A stretch of DNA of 64,000 nucleotides from contig NZ_QJTD01000001.1 in NCBI RefSeq assembly GCF_003217215.1, positions 1,116,001 through 1,180,000 of the forward strand. Direction: 5' to 3'. Positions 53,269-62,857 of this stretch are shown here, piece after piece. The translations under genes and the position numbers were made by a program. The stretch comes from Winogradskyella epiphytica. Lineage in GTDB: Bacteria; Bacteroidota; Bacteroidia; Flavobacteriales; Flavobacteriaceae. The notes beneath the pieces are model-generated. The model was not told the origin of the DNA and searched no databases. It saw only the letters and a list, made by a program, of their open reading frames with translations. Position 1 is the stretch's first letter. Every line of letters begins with the position of its first letter.

Positions 53269-54501
53269 ATGGAAAATGTAGCGTTAATTGAATCATTTTC
53301 AGAATTTAAAGACGACAAATTAATAGATAGAGTTACGCTAATGGCAATTCTTGAGGATGTGTTACGTAATGCATTGAAGAAGAAGTATGGTGATGATGAT
53401 AATTTTGATATTATTATAAACCCTGATAAAGGGGATTTAGAGATTTGGAGAAATCGTATAGTTGTTGCAGATGGTGAGGTTGAAGAACCAAATCAAGAAA
53501 TTGCCTTATCAGAAGCTCAAAAAATAGAGCCTGATTTTGAAGTTGGAGAGGATGTAGCAGAAGAAGTGAAGTTAATCGATTTAGGAAGACGTTCAATCTT
53601 AGCATTAAGACAGAACTTAATTTCTAAAATTCACGAACACGATAATACAAACATTTATAAGCACTTTAAAGAGCTTGAAGGTGAGATTTATACAGCAGAA
53701 GTTCATCATATTCGTCACAGAGCAATCATTTTGCTAGACGATGATGGAAATGAAATTATCCTACCTAAAGACAAACAAATTCCTTCAGATTTCTTCAGAA
53801 AAGGAGAAAACGTAAGAGGAATTATTGAAAGTGTCGAATTAAAAGGAAGTAAGCCGGCTATTATTATGTCTAGAACTTCACCGGTATTCTTAGAGAAATT
53901 ATTCGAACAAGAAATACCAGAAGTATTCGATGGTTTAATTACGGTTAAAAAAGTAGTACGTATCCCTGGCGAAAAAGCAAAAGTAGCAGTAGATTCTTAT
54001 GATGATAGAATTGATCCTGTTGGAGCTTGTGTGGGGATGAAAGGATCTAGAATCCACGGTATTGTACGTGAGTTAGGAAATGAGAATATTGACGTAATCA
54101 ACTATACTAACAATATTCAACTTTTTGTAACAAGAGCTTTAAGTCCAGCGCGTGTTACATCTTTAAAATTAGATGAAGAGAATATGCGTGCAGAGGTTTT
54201 ATTAAAACCTGAGGAAGTTTCAAAAGCAATTGGTAGAGGTGGTCATAACATTCGTTTGGCTGGTCAATTAACTGGTTATGAAATCGATGTATTCAGAGAA
54301 GGTGCAGAGGAAGATGTAGAGTTAAAAGAATTCTCAGATGAGATTGAAGGTTGGATTATAGCTGAATTCAGTAAAGCTGGTTTAGATACTGCTAAAAGTA
54401 TCTTAGAGCAGGATGTTGTTGATTTAGTGAAGCGTACAGATTTAGAAGAAGAAACTATCCTAGATGTGATTAGGATTTTAAAAGAAGAATTTGAAGAATA
54501 A
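53269..54501 (+). CDS. nusA: Transcription termination/antitermination factor NusA
   Basis: A 410-residue protein. The N-terminal RNA polymerase-binding domain (about 1-125) is followed by S1 (about 130-200, EGEIYTAEVHHIRHRAIILLDDDGNEIILPKDKQIPS). Two KH domains (about 200-345) contain VGACVGMKGSRIHGIVRELGNENIDVI and IGRGGHNIRLAGQLTGYEIDV. The C-terminal acidic repeats of E. coli NusA are absent and a short acidic tail takes their place, as is common outside Proteobacteria. It binds elongating polymerase and modulates pausing and termination. Confidence 0.96.
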   Translation: MENVALIESFSEFKDDKLIDRVTLMAILEDVLRNALKKKYGDDDNFDIIINPDKGDLEIWRNRIVVADGEVEEPNQEIALSEAQKIEPDFEVGEDVAEEVKLIDLGRRSILALRQNLISKIHEHDNTNIYKHFKELEGEIYTAEVHHIRHRAIILLDDDGNEIILPKDKQIPSDFFRKGENVRGIIESVELKGSKPAIIMSRTSPVFLEKLFEQEIPEVFDGLITVKKVVRIPGEKAKVAVDSYDDRIDPVGACVGMKGSRIHGIVRELGNENIDVINYTNNIQLFVTRALSPARVTSLKLDEENMRAEVLLKPEEVSKAIGRGGHNIRLAGQLTGYEIDVFREGAEEDVELKEFSDEIEGWIIAEFSKAGLDTAKSILEQDVVDLVKRTDLEEETILDVIRILKEEFEE

Positions 54502-54587
54502 TATCTTTTTAATTGAGAATGGTTTTTTATAAATCATTTTGAAGTTAAATAGGTATAACATATATTTAAGTATTTTACAGGCAATTT

Positions 54588-57404
54588 ATGGCTCAAACAA
54601 CAAGATTAAATAAAGTATTAAGAGAATTAAATATCTCAATAGACCGTGCTGTGGATTTTTTAGAATCCAAAGGTTTCGAAATTGAGAAAAGTCCTAATAC
54701 TAAAATTTCCCAAGAGGTTTATAAAACGCTTTCAGATGAGTTCCAAACAGATGCATCTAAGCGTGAAAAAGCTCAAGAAGTCAGTGAGGCTAAACTTAGG
54801 GAGAAAGAAGAGCTTCGCTTGCAAAGAGAACGCGAGCAAGAGGAAAAAGAAAGACTAAGAGCGGAAAGAGAAGCTGTGGTTAAAGCTAAGGTAGAACTTA
54901 GTGGGCCTAAGCAAGTTGGTAAAATTGACTTAGATAATAAAGGAAAAGAGGAGAAGAAAGAAGCTCCTAAAGCGCCTGAAGTTAAAGAAACTCCTAAGGT
55001 TGAAAAGACCGAGGAAAAAACTGAAAAGGTTAAAGAAGAACCTAAGAAAGTTAAAAAGACGGAACCAGTTAAAACCACTGAAAAGGTTGAAAAAACTGAG
55101 AAGTCTGAGAAGTCTGAAACTGTAAAAGCTAAAGAAGAACCTAAGAAAAAAGAGGAACCTAAGAAGGAAGAGCCTAAAAAGGCAGATACTAAGAAAGAGG
55201 AACCTAAAAAAGAAGAGGCAGAAACAACTTCAAATGAACCTGTAGAAGAGACTTTAAAGACAAAATATCAAAAACTGTCTGGTCCTAAAGCAACAGGTCA
55301 AAAAATTGATTTATCTCAGTTTAATAAACCAAAGAAAAAGAAGGAAGATAAATCTAGTAGTACCGATGCTAACAAACGTAAGAGACGTAGAATTAGTAAA
55401 GGTGGAAATACTGGATCTAAACCAAATTTCGATAATAGAAGAGGTGGACAGAAACCTAGAGGTGGCGCAGCGCGACCTAAAGTGGTTAAAGAAGAGCCTA
55501 GTGAAGAGGATGTACAAAAGCAAATCCGTGAAACTTTAGAAAAGCTTCAAGGAAAGTCCAACAAAGGCAAAGGAGCTAAGTACCGTAGAGATAAAAGAGA
55601 TCAGCACCGTCAACAAACGGAAATTGATCAAGAAATAGCAGCAGCAGAAAGTAAAACGCTGAAGGTAACTGAGTTTGTTACCGTAAGTGAAATGGCTACA
55701 ATGATGGAAGTTGGGGTAACTCAAGTGATTTCGGCATGTATGTCTTTAGGTATGATGGTAACCATGAACCAAAGATTGGATGCAGAGACATTAACTATTG
55801 TTGCTGATGAATTTGGTTTCGATGTAGAGTTTATAAAAGCCGATATTGAAGAATCCATTAAAGTTGTAGAAGACGATCCAAAGGACTTAGTGCCTAGAGC
55901 GCCTATCGTAACAGTAATGGGGCATGTCGATCACGGTAAAACGTCGTTATTAGATTATATACGTAAAGAAAATGTAATCGCTGGTGAGTCTGGTGGAATT
56001 ACACAGCATATCGGAGCTTACGGGGTTCAACTAGATAATGGTCAAAAAATGGCCTTCTTAGATACTCCAGGTCACGAGGCCTTTACAGCGATGCGTGCAC
56101 GTGGTGCTCAAGTCACCGATATTGCTATTATTGTGGTAGCGGCAGACGACGCCATAATGCCACAGACAAAAGAAGCTATTGCTCACGCTCAAGCAGCAGG
56201 AGTTCCAATAGTGTTTGCGATTAACAAAATTGATAAGCCTACAGCAAATCCTGAAAAGGTAAAAGAACAGTTGGCACAAATGAACCTATTGGTAGAAGAT
56301 TGGGGTGGTAAAATACAATCTCATGATATTTCTGCAAAAGTAGGTACTGGTGTTAAAGAATTACTTGAAAAAGTATTACTTGAAGCTGAATTATTAGAAT
56401 TAAAAGCGAATCCAAATAAAGATGCTAGCGGTACTGTTGTAGAAGCATACTTAGATAAAGGTAGAGGGTATGTGTCAACCATCTTAGTACAAGCAGGTAC
56501 GTTAAAAGTTGGTGATTATGTCCTAGCAGGAAAGAATAGTGGTAAAGTAAAAGCTATGCAAGATGAGCGTGGCCACGATGTGGAGTCGGCAGGTCCATCA
56601 ACTCCTGTTTCTATTCTTGGTTTAGATGGAGCACCACAAGCTGGTGATAAGTTTAACGTCTTTGAAGACGAGCGTGAAGCGAAATTAATTGCGACTAAAC
56701 GTACGCAGTTACAACGTGAGCAATCTGTAAGAACGCAACGACATATTACACTTGATGAAATTGGAAGACGTATTGCACTTGGAGACTTCCAAGAGCTTAA
56801 TATCATTCTTAAAGGTGATGTGGATGGTTCTGTTGAAGCATTAACAGATTCATTCCAAAAATTATCTACTGAAGAAATTCAAGTGAATATTATTCATAAA
56901 GGCGTTGGTGCTATTACCGAAAGTGATGTGCTTTTAGCAACAGCTTCAGATGCGATTATTGTAGGATTTAATGTAAGACCGGTAGGTAATGCGAGAATGA
57001 TTGCTGATAAAGAAGAAATTGATATCAGAACTTACTCTATTATCTATGCAGCAATTAACGATCTTAAGGACGCTATGGAAGGTATGTTATCTCCAAAGGT
57101 CAAAGAAGAAGTTACTGGAACTGCGGAAATCAGAGAAATCTTTAAAGTTTCTAAAGTTGGAAACATTGCAGGTTGTATGGTTATGAATGGTAAAATCTTT
57201 AGAAACTCTGGTATTAGAATCATTAGAGATGGTGTTGTAGTTCACACAGGTGAATTAACATCTCTAAAACGATTTAAAGATGATGTTAGAGAAGTATCTA
57301 AAGGCTATGATTGTGGTATGCAGTTTAAAAACTTTAACGACATCGAAGAAGGTGATGTTGTAGAAGCATTCCAAGAAGTAGAAGTAAAGAAAAAGTTGAA
57401 ATAA
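54588..57404 (+). CDS. infB: Translation initiation factor IF-2
   Basis: A 938-residue protein. The N-terminal helical IF2_N segment is followed by a long Lys/Glu/Pro-rich low-complexity region (about 60-330) with many copies of KEEPKK-type units. The GTPase core follows with G1 [14 protein letters not shown] near 451, G3 DTPGHEAF and G4 NKID. Domains II-IV then carry the fMet-tRNA binding parts (ending in [22 protein letters not shown] and [18 protein letters not shown]). It places initiator tRNA on the 30S subunit. Last gene of the operon, 86 bases after nusA. Confidence 0.97.
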   Translation: MAQTTRLNKVLRELNISIDRAVDFLESKGFEIEKSPNTKISQEVYKTLSDEFQTDASKREKAQEVSEAKLREKEELRLQREREQEEKERLRAEREAVVKAKVELSGPKQVGKIDLDNKGKEEKKEAPKAPEVKETPKVEKTEEKTEKVKEEPKKVKKTEPVKTTEKVEKTEKSEKSETVKAKEEPKKKEEPKKEEPKKADTKKEEPKKEEAETTSNEPVEETLKTKYQKLSGPKATGQKIDLSQFNKPKKKKEDKSSSTDANKRKRRRISKGGNTGSKPNFDNRRGGQKPRGGAARPKVVKEEPSEEDVQKQIRETLEKLQGKSNKGKGAKYRRDKRDQHRQQTEIDQEIAAAESKTLKVTEFVTVSEMATMMEVGVTQVISACMSLGMMVTMNQRLDAETLTIVADEFGFDVEFIKADIEESIKVVEDDPKDLVPRAPIVTVMGHVDHGKTSLLDYIRKENVIAGESGGITQHIGAYGVQLDNGQKMAFLDTPGHEAFTAMRARGAQVTDIAIIVVAADDAIMPQTKEAIAHAQAAGVPIVFAINKIDKPTANPEKVKEQLAQMNLLVEDWGGKIQSHDISAKVGTGVKELLEKVLLEAELLELKANPNKDASGTVVEAYLDKGRGYVSTILVQAGTLKVGDYVLAGKNSGKVKAMQDERGHDVESAGPSTPVSILGLDGAPQAGDKFNVFEDEREAKLIATKRTQLQREQSVRTQRHITLDEIGRRIALGDFQELNIILKGDVDGSVEALTDSFQKLSTEEIQVNIIHKGVGAITESDVLLATASDAIIVGFNVRPVGNARMIADKEEIDIRTYSIIYAAINDLKDAMEGMLSPKVKEEVTGTAEIREIFKVSKVGNIAGCMVMNGKIFRNSGIRIIRDGVVVHTGELTSLKRFKDDVREVSKGYDCGMQFKNFNDIEEGDVVEAFQEVEVKKKLK

Positions 57405-57423
57405 AAACTTCATTATTATAAAT

Positions 57424-57456
57424 AAAAAACCGACAAGTGATTGTCGGTTTTTTTTA
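57424..57456 (+). terminator. Rho-independent terminator of rimP-nusA-infB
   Basis: AAAAACCGACAA pairs with TTGTCGGTTTTT around GTGA, followed by further T residues, 20 bases after infB. Confidence 0.92.
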
Positions 57457-57608
57457 TGATTTAATTCTCGGTAAATAATCTAAGATTTTAAAGTTTAAGC
57501 CCCTTTTTTAAGGGGGTGTACATCGTATTCGGATTTCCTTCTAGATATATATTATGGTGCTTTAAAAAAGCCTTAAACAGTTGGTGTAATCCACGCTATC
57601 GACTGGCT

Positions 57609-57989
57609 TTATTTATCAGTTTTAGGCTGAAAGATAATAGCGTACATATACTTGGTTTTTATCTTAGCCCAAGCTCTATCGGCTTCTAATCGTGTAGAGA
57701 AGTTACCTACCCAAACTTTGTAATTTGGAGTGTTCCAAACGATATCTACTGGCCATTCGTTAAATTGTTCTAAGAATTTACTTTTTTCGAGTTGAGCTTT
57801 ATCAGGATCTACATTTTGATAGACCTGAATTCTGTAAACGGTCGATGTAGTAATATCTCTCTTATATTCTAATAGTTTTTTAATATCGCTATCTTGGCTA
57901 ACATTAACTGTTCCTTGCTGGGCTTGTAAGGAAAATGTGACTATTGAGCCTACTATAACGAGGCATAAGGTTTTTAATTTTAAATTCAT
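57609..57989 (-). CDS. SPOR-domain secreted protein
   Basis: Predicted 126 residues from the ATG at 57989 (MNLKLK; upstream ATGs at 57998 and 57992 add only a few residues). A signal peptide (LCLVIVGSIVTFSLQAQ) is followed by a short spacer and a C-terminal SPOR domain (YRIQVYQNVDPDKAQLEKSKFLEQF ... YKVWVGNFSTRLEADRAWAKIK). SPOR domains bind denuded glycan strands of peptidoglycan. It probably acts in the periplasm at the cell wall and has no clear operon partner. Confidence 0.82.
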   Translation of the reverse strand: MNLKLKTLCLVIVGSIVTFSLQAQQGTVNVSQDSDIKKLLEYKRDITTSTVYRIQVYQNVDPDKAQLEKSKFLEQFNEWPVDIVWNTPNYKVWVGNFSTRLEADRAWAKIKTKYMYAIIFQPKTDK

Positions 57990-58174
57990 CATTATCAAAT
58001 TTTACACAAAGGTATGTTATTCAACGAAACAGTCATAAGTTTTATTATGCACTTTTTTAATGTAATCAATTGCACTTCAAGCAGTCGATATCTAAGCAGA
58101 CTAAAATCATACAATGGCTTTTTAAAATAATTATTTAGAATTGTTATAAATTAGATATTAACACTTCTCTAAGA

Positions 58175-58205
58175 TTTCTAAAATCCACTTTAAATGTTAC
58201 TTTTG
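58175..58205 (+). promoter_or_regulatory. Promoter of the alternative complex III operon (TTTC-N19-TACTTTTG)
   Basis: TACTTTTG (58198-58205) matches TAnnTTTG, and TTTC (58175-58178) at exactly 19 bases is one base off the TTTG consensus. It lies 35 or 80 bases before the two possible start codons. Confidence 0.65.
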
Positions 58206-58284
58206 CCTGAGTTTTTATAACATCTTTTTTCAAGTTTTAATGAAAAAACCGTACCAAAGTTTAGAAGATAATTCAACTTATAAT

Positions 58285-59577
58285 ATGAAACAGGTGATTT
58301 ACCGTAGTTTAACCACAAAGATCTCTCGTCTTTGTTTTGTTCTATTGCTTACGTTTTCAACCTCATTAATGGCTCAGGAAGGTGATCCAGTAAAGGGGAA
58401 GTCTCTCTATAATTCCAATTGTGCTGCATGTCATAGGTTAGATAAACCAATGACTGGTCCAGCTTTGCGTAATATAGAAGCAAGACTAGCTGATGAGCAA
58501 GGATTAGATAGAGAATGGCTTAATGCGTGGATTAGAAATAGTTCTGCTTTAGTTAAGGCTGGTGATGCTTATGCAGTAAAAACATTTAACGATCATAATG
58601 GAGTTCCTATGACTCCGTTTCCACAGTTAAGTGATCAAGATATTTCAGATATTCTTGCTTATACAGCAGAACCTAAGCCGGAACCAGTTGCTGCTGCAGG
58701 TGGTGGTGCTCAAGAAAGTGCTGGACAAGATCAAGGTGGTATCTCAAATGACCTTATACTCGGGGCATTAGTTTTAATGTTCGGATTATTGGCAATGGCA
58801 CTAATCGTTGTTAGAAAAACATTAGATCGTTTTGCTGAAGCAAAAGGTATTGAAATTCCAGAGGAGGATAAAAAATTACCATTGTGGAAAGCTTTCGCTC
58901 AAAATCAATTTTTAATCATTGTAACAACGATCATCTTCTTGTTGGCAAGTGGTTATTTTGTATATGGATACTTTATGCAGGTTGGTGTAGATCAAGGTTA
59001 CGAACCAGTACAGCCAATTCATTATTCACATAGAATTCACGCTGGTGATAACGGTATTGATTGTAAGTACTGCCACTCTTCTGCAAGGGTTAGTAAAACT
59101 TCAGGAATTCCTTCTTTAAATGTATGTATGAATTGTCATATGTCAATTTCAGAAGTAGCTCCAGAAACTTTAGCTGAAGGACAAGAATACGGTGTAGATT
59201 ATAACGCTGAAATTCAAAAACTATACGATGCTGTAGGTTGGGATGGTACCGGTTATACGGGGGAAGCTAAACCTGTGAAATGGGTGAGAATCCATAACTT
59301 ACCAGATTTTGCTTATTTTAACCACTCTCAACACGTAGAAGTAGGTGGGATTGAGTGTCAGACTTGTCACGGTCCTGTTGAGGAAATGGAAGTTATGAAG
59401 CAGCACGAAACATTAACAATGGGCTGGTGTATTAACTGTCATAGAGAAACAGAAGTGAAAGTTAAGGATAATGCATATTACACTAAGATTCACGAGGAGC
59501 TATCTAAAAAATATGGAGTTGAAAAACTTACGGTAGCACAAATGGGTGGATTGGAATGTGGTAAATGTCACTATTAA
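58285..59577 (+). CDS. actA: Alternative complex III multiheme cytochrome c subunit (ActA)
   Basis: Predicted 430 residues. The ATG at 58285 gives a plausible signal peptide (...RLCFVLLLTFSTSLMAQ); the ATG at 58240 would add 15 hydrophilic residues and remains possible. The N-terminal cytochrome c domain has heme motif CAACH, then come two membrane helices (about residues 155-220) and a multiheme region with CKYCH, CMNCH, CQTCH, CINCH and a terminal CGKCH. Six CXXCH sites in all, one more than the classical pentaheme ActA because the mono-heme domain is fused in front. It accepts electrons from the quinol-oxidising core in the periplasm. Confidence 0.87.
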   Translation: MKQVIYRSLTTKISRLCFVLLLTFSTSLMAQEGDPVKGKSLYNSNCAACHRLDKPMTGPALRNIEARLADEQGLDREWLNAWIRNSSALVKAGDAYAVKTFNDHNGVPMTPFPQLSDQDISDILAYTAEPKPEPVAAAGGGAQESAGQDQGGISNDLILGALVLMFGLLAMALIVVRKTLDRFAEAKGIEIPEEDKKLPLWKAFAQNQFLIIVTTIIFLLASGYFVYGYFMQVGVDQGYEPVQPIHYSHRIHAGDNGIDCKYCHSSARVSKTSGIPSLNVCMNCHMSISEVAPETLAEGQEYGVDYNAEIQKLYDAVGWDGTGYTGEAKPVKWVRIHNLPDFAYFNHSQHVEVGGIECQTCHGPVEEMEVMKQHETLTMGWCINCHRETEVKVKDNAYYTKIHEELSKKYGVEKLTVAQMGGLECGKCHY

Positions 59578-59715
59578 TCCTGTAACATTTAAAGTGTAGT
59601 CTCAATAAAATTGAGAAAATATATATAATAGAAAAGAGTTAAATATTTTGGAAAACAGATGACGCTCTAATCATAAAAGCGGAAGTCTAAAACTCTAAAA
59701 TCGTAAATAAATACT

Positions 59716-62700
59716 ATGTCATCAAACAAGAAATACTGGAAAAGTGTTGAAGAGCTAAACGAAAATAGCTCGATTGTTGAGGCGCTACAACAGAATGAGT
59801 TTGTGGAAGAGATTCCTACAGATGAATTTTTAGGAGATAAAGAATCATTAGAGTCTTCGTCTACTACGCGTCGTGATTTCTTAAAATACGTTGGTTTTAG
59901 TACTGCGGCAGCTTCTTTAGCGGCATGTGAAGGACCAGTTATTAAATCAATTCCGTATATAGTGCAGCCTACAGAGATCGTTCCTGGTGTGGCTAACTAT
60001 TACGCAACTACAATTGCAGACGGATATGATTTTGCTAGTATTTTAGTGAAGACAAGAGAGGGACGACCTATTAAAATTGAAAACAACACTGACGCAGCTA
60101 CCAATGGTGTGGCTAATGCCAGAGTTAATGCCTCGGTTTTAGGGTTGTATGATAACCTGAGAGTGAAGTCGCCTATGAAAGGTGGATCTTCAATTTCTTG
60201 GGATACTTTCATGTCTGAAACAACTACAAAATTAAAAGGACTGAATGGTAAACCAATTGTGTTTTTAACGCAATCAATGCCAAGTCCATCTACAAATAAA
60301 TTAATTGCAGAATTCAAAACAAAATATGGTAATGTGAATCACGTTACTTATGATGCGATTTCAGAATCTGCAGCTTTAGACGCTTACCAAGCGAAATATG
60401 GCTCAAGAGGATTAGCTAATTACGACTTTTCTAAAGCGATGACTATTGTTTCTGTTGGTGCAGATTTCTTAGGAGATTGGCAAGGTGGAGGTTTCGATTC
60501 AGCTTATACTAAGAATCGTGTTCCTGCTAATGGAAAAATGTCAAGACATATTCAGTTTGAATCTAATATGTCATTAACTGGTGCTAACGCAGATAAACGT
60601 TGGCCTATTACACCAAGTGAGCAAAAATTAGCTTTAGCTAAATTATATAGTTACGTAACTGGTGTAGCAATTCCAGGTACATTACCTGAAGCTCTAGATA
60701 AAGCTGTTAATGCAGCTGCAAAAGAATTAAGTGCAGCAGGTAGTAATGGTGTAGTTGTTTCTGGTATCCAAGACGTAAATGCACAAACGACTGTTTTAGA
60801 AATTAATGAGCACTTAAGAAGTAAGGCTTTTGATCCTAAGACAACTATAAAAACAAGACAAGGTAGTGATAAAGCAGTAACACAATTAGTAGCTGATATG
60901 AAAGCTGGTAAAGTGGGTGCTGTGATTATGAATGGTGTTAATCCATTATATACGTTACCTAATGCAGCCGACTTTAAAGAAGGTTTATCTAAAACTGACC
61001 TATCTATTGCGTTTTCTATGAAAGAAGACGAAACATCGACAGAATGTCAATATATCGCAGCTGCACCTCATAGTTTAGAGTCTTGGGGAGATTACGAATT
61101 TAAGTCGGGTCATTACTCAATGATGCAGCCTACAATTCGTCCTTTATTCGATACAAAACAATTTCAAGAAGTCTTAATGGCATGGACGGAAACGTCTGGG
61201 TCTTATAGAGATTATATTAAATCAGTTTGGACTAACGGTATATTAAATGGTTCGTCATTTAATAAAGCAGTTCAAGATGGTTTCTTTGTTGGAGCTAAAA
61301 GTGATAACGTCGTTGAGAATGCGGCCGATGCTACTGTAGAAGAAGCTAATGAAGAAGCTGCAACAGTATTAACAGGTGGTACTGCGGCGAGAGCCCTAGC
61401 ATCTTCAGTAAAGGCTGGTGGTTTAGAATTGTCACTTTACACTAAGACTGGTTTAGGTGATGGTCAACAAGCAAATAACCCTTGGTTACAAGAGTTCCCT
61501 GATCCAATCACAAGAACATCTTGGGATAACTACCTTACCGTTTCTAAGGCTGATGCTAAAGATTTAGGTTTAATTAACAAAAACGTTGCGAATGGTGGAC
61601 TTAACGGAAGCTATGTAGACGTTACTGTAAATGGAGTTACAGTTCCTAATGTACCAGTAATTATTCAACCAGGACAAGCTAAAGGGTCAGTAGGTATGGC
61701 TTTTGGTTATGGAAGAAAAGCAGGACTTAAAGAAGAAATGCAAACTGGTGTTAATGCCTACCCATTATACCAAAACTTTAATGCTGTACAAAATGTGAGC
61801 ATTAAGAAGGTAGCTGGAGAGCATGAATTTGCTTGTATTCAGTTACACAATACCTTAATGGGTCGTGGAGATATCATTAAAGAAACGACTTTAGAGGTAT
61901 TTAATACAAAAGATAAGAAGCATTGGAATTCTGTTCCACAAGTTTCTCTTAATCATATAGAAACTCCTGTAACATCTCCGGATGTTGATTTATGGGATGA
62001 ATTTGACCGTTCAGTAGGTCATCATTTTAACTTATCAATCGACCTAAACGCTTGTACAGGTTGTGGCGCATGTGTTATTGCATGTCACGCTGAAAACAAC
62101 GTTCCTGTTGTTGGTAAGTCTGAAGTAAGAAGAAGTAGAGATATGCACTGGTTGCGTATTGATAGATACTACTCGTCTGAAGATTCATTTACTGAGGATA
62201 TTGCTAAGAAAGAAGGAATTTCTGGTTTAGGAAGCTCATTAAGTGAGTTCGCTGAATTAGAAGATCCAGCAGATAGCCCACAAGTTGTATTCCAACCTGT
62301 GATGTGTCAGCACTGTAACCACGCACCTTGTGAAACTGTTTGTCCTGTTGCTGCAACAGCTCACGGTCGTCAAGGTCAAAACCACATGACGTATAACCGT
62401 TGTGTAGGTACTCGTTACTGTGCAAATAACTGTCCATACAAAGTACGTCGTTTTAACTGGTTCCAATATAGCCAAAACGATGAGTTTGACTACTTCATGA
62501 ATGACGATTTAGGTCGTATGGTATTAAACCCAGACGTCACAGTTCGTTCGCGTGGAGTAATGGAAAAATGTTCTATGTGTATCCAAAAAACTCAAAAAAC
62601 AATTCTTGATGCAAAACGTGAAGGACGTGAAATTAAGGATGGTGAGTTCCAAACAGCTTGTTCTGCAGCATGTGGAAATGGCGCAATGGTATTTGGAGAT

Positions 62701-62829
62701 ATTAATGACAAAGAGAGTAAAGTCACTGAGTTGAAAGAAGACGATCGTATGTATCACTTATTAGAATATATAGGTACTAAACCAAACGTATTCTATCAGA
62801 CAAAAGTGAGAAACACATCGAAAGCTTAA
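59716..62829 (+). CDS. actB: Alternative complex III iron-sulfur/molybdopterin-like subunit (ActB)
   Basis: A 1037-residue protein. The N-terminus carries a twin-arginine signal (TTRRDFLKYVGFSTAAASLAAC) whose cysteine could be lipidated. The next 650 residues resemble a molybdopterin oxidoreductase, but in ActB proteins that cofactor is absent. The C-terminal third is a four-cluster ferredoxin-like domain: CTGCGACVIAC, CNHAPCETVCP, CVGTRYCANNCP and CSMC...C. It passes electrons from quinol oxidation to the ActA hemes. It follows ActA by 138 bases and precedes ActC by 28 bases. Confidence 0.9.
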   Translation: MSSNKKYWKSVEELNENSSIVEALQQNEFVEEIPTDEFLGDKESLESSSTTRRDFLKYVGFSTAAASLAACEGPVIKSIPYIVQPTEIVPGVANYYATTIADGYDFASILVKTREGRPIKIENNTDAATNGVANARVNASVLGLYDNLRVKSPMKGGSSISWDTFMSETTTKLKGLNGKPIVFLTQSMPSPSTNKLIAEFKTKYGNVNHVTYDAISESAALDAYQAKYGSRGLANYDFSKAMTIVSVGADFLGDWQGGGFDSAYTKNRVPANGKMSRHIQFESNMSLTGANADKRWPITPSEQKLALAKLYSYVTGVAIPGTLPEALDKAVNAAAKELSAAGSNGVVVSGIQDVNAQTTVLEINEHLRSKAFDPKTTIKTRQGSDKAVTQLVADMKAGKVGAVIMNGVNPLYTLPNAADFKEGLSKTDLSIAFSMKEDETSTECQYIAAAPHSLESWGDYEFKSGHYSMMQPTIRPLFDTKQFQEVLMAWTETSGSYRDYIKSVWTNGILNGSSFNKAVQDGFFVGAKSDNVVENAADATVEEANEEAATVLTGGTAARALASSVKAGGLELSLYTKTGLGDGQQANNPWLQEFPDPITRTSWDNYLTVSKADAKDLGLINKNVANGGLNGSYVDVTVNGVTVPNVPVIIQPGQAKGSVGMAFGYGRKAGLKEEMQTGVNAYPLYQNFNAVQNVSIKKVAGEHEFACIQLHNTLMGRGDIIKETTLEVFNTKDKKHWNSVPQVSLNHIETPVTSPDVDLWDEFDRSVGHHFNLSIDLNACTGCGACVIACHAENNVPVVGKSEVRRSRDMHWLRIDRYYSSEDSFTEDIAKKEGISGLGSSLSEFAELEDPADSPQVVFQPVMCQHCNHAPCETVCPVAATAHGRQGQNHMTYNRCVGTRYCANNCPYKVRRFNWFQYSQNDEFDYFMNDDLGRMVLNPDVTVRSRGVMEKCSMCIQKTQKTILDAKREGREIKDGEFQTACSAACGNGAMVFGDINDKESKVTELKEDDRMYHLLEYIGTKPNVFYQTKVRNTSKA

Positions 62830-62857
62830 TATAAATTAAAGAAACAAGTATATAATT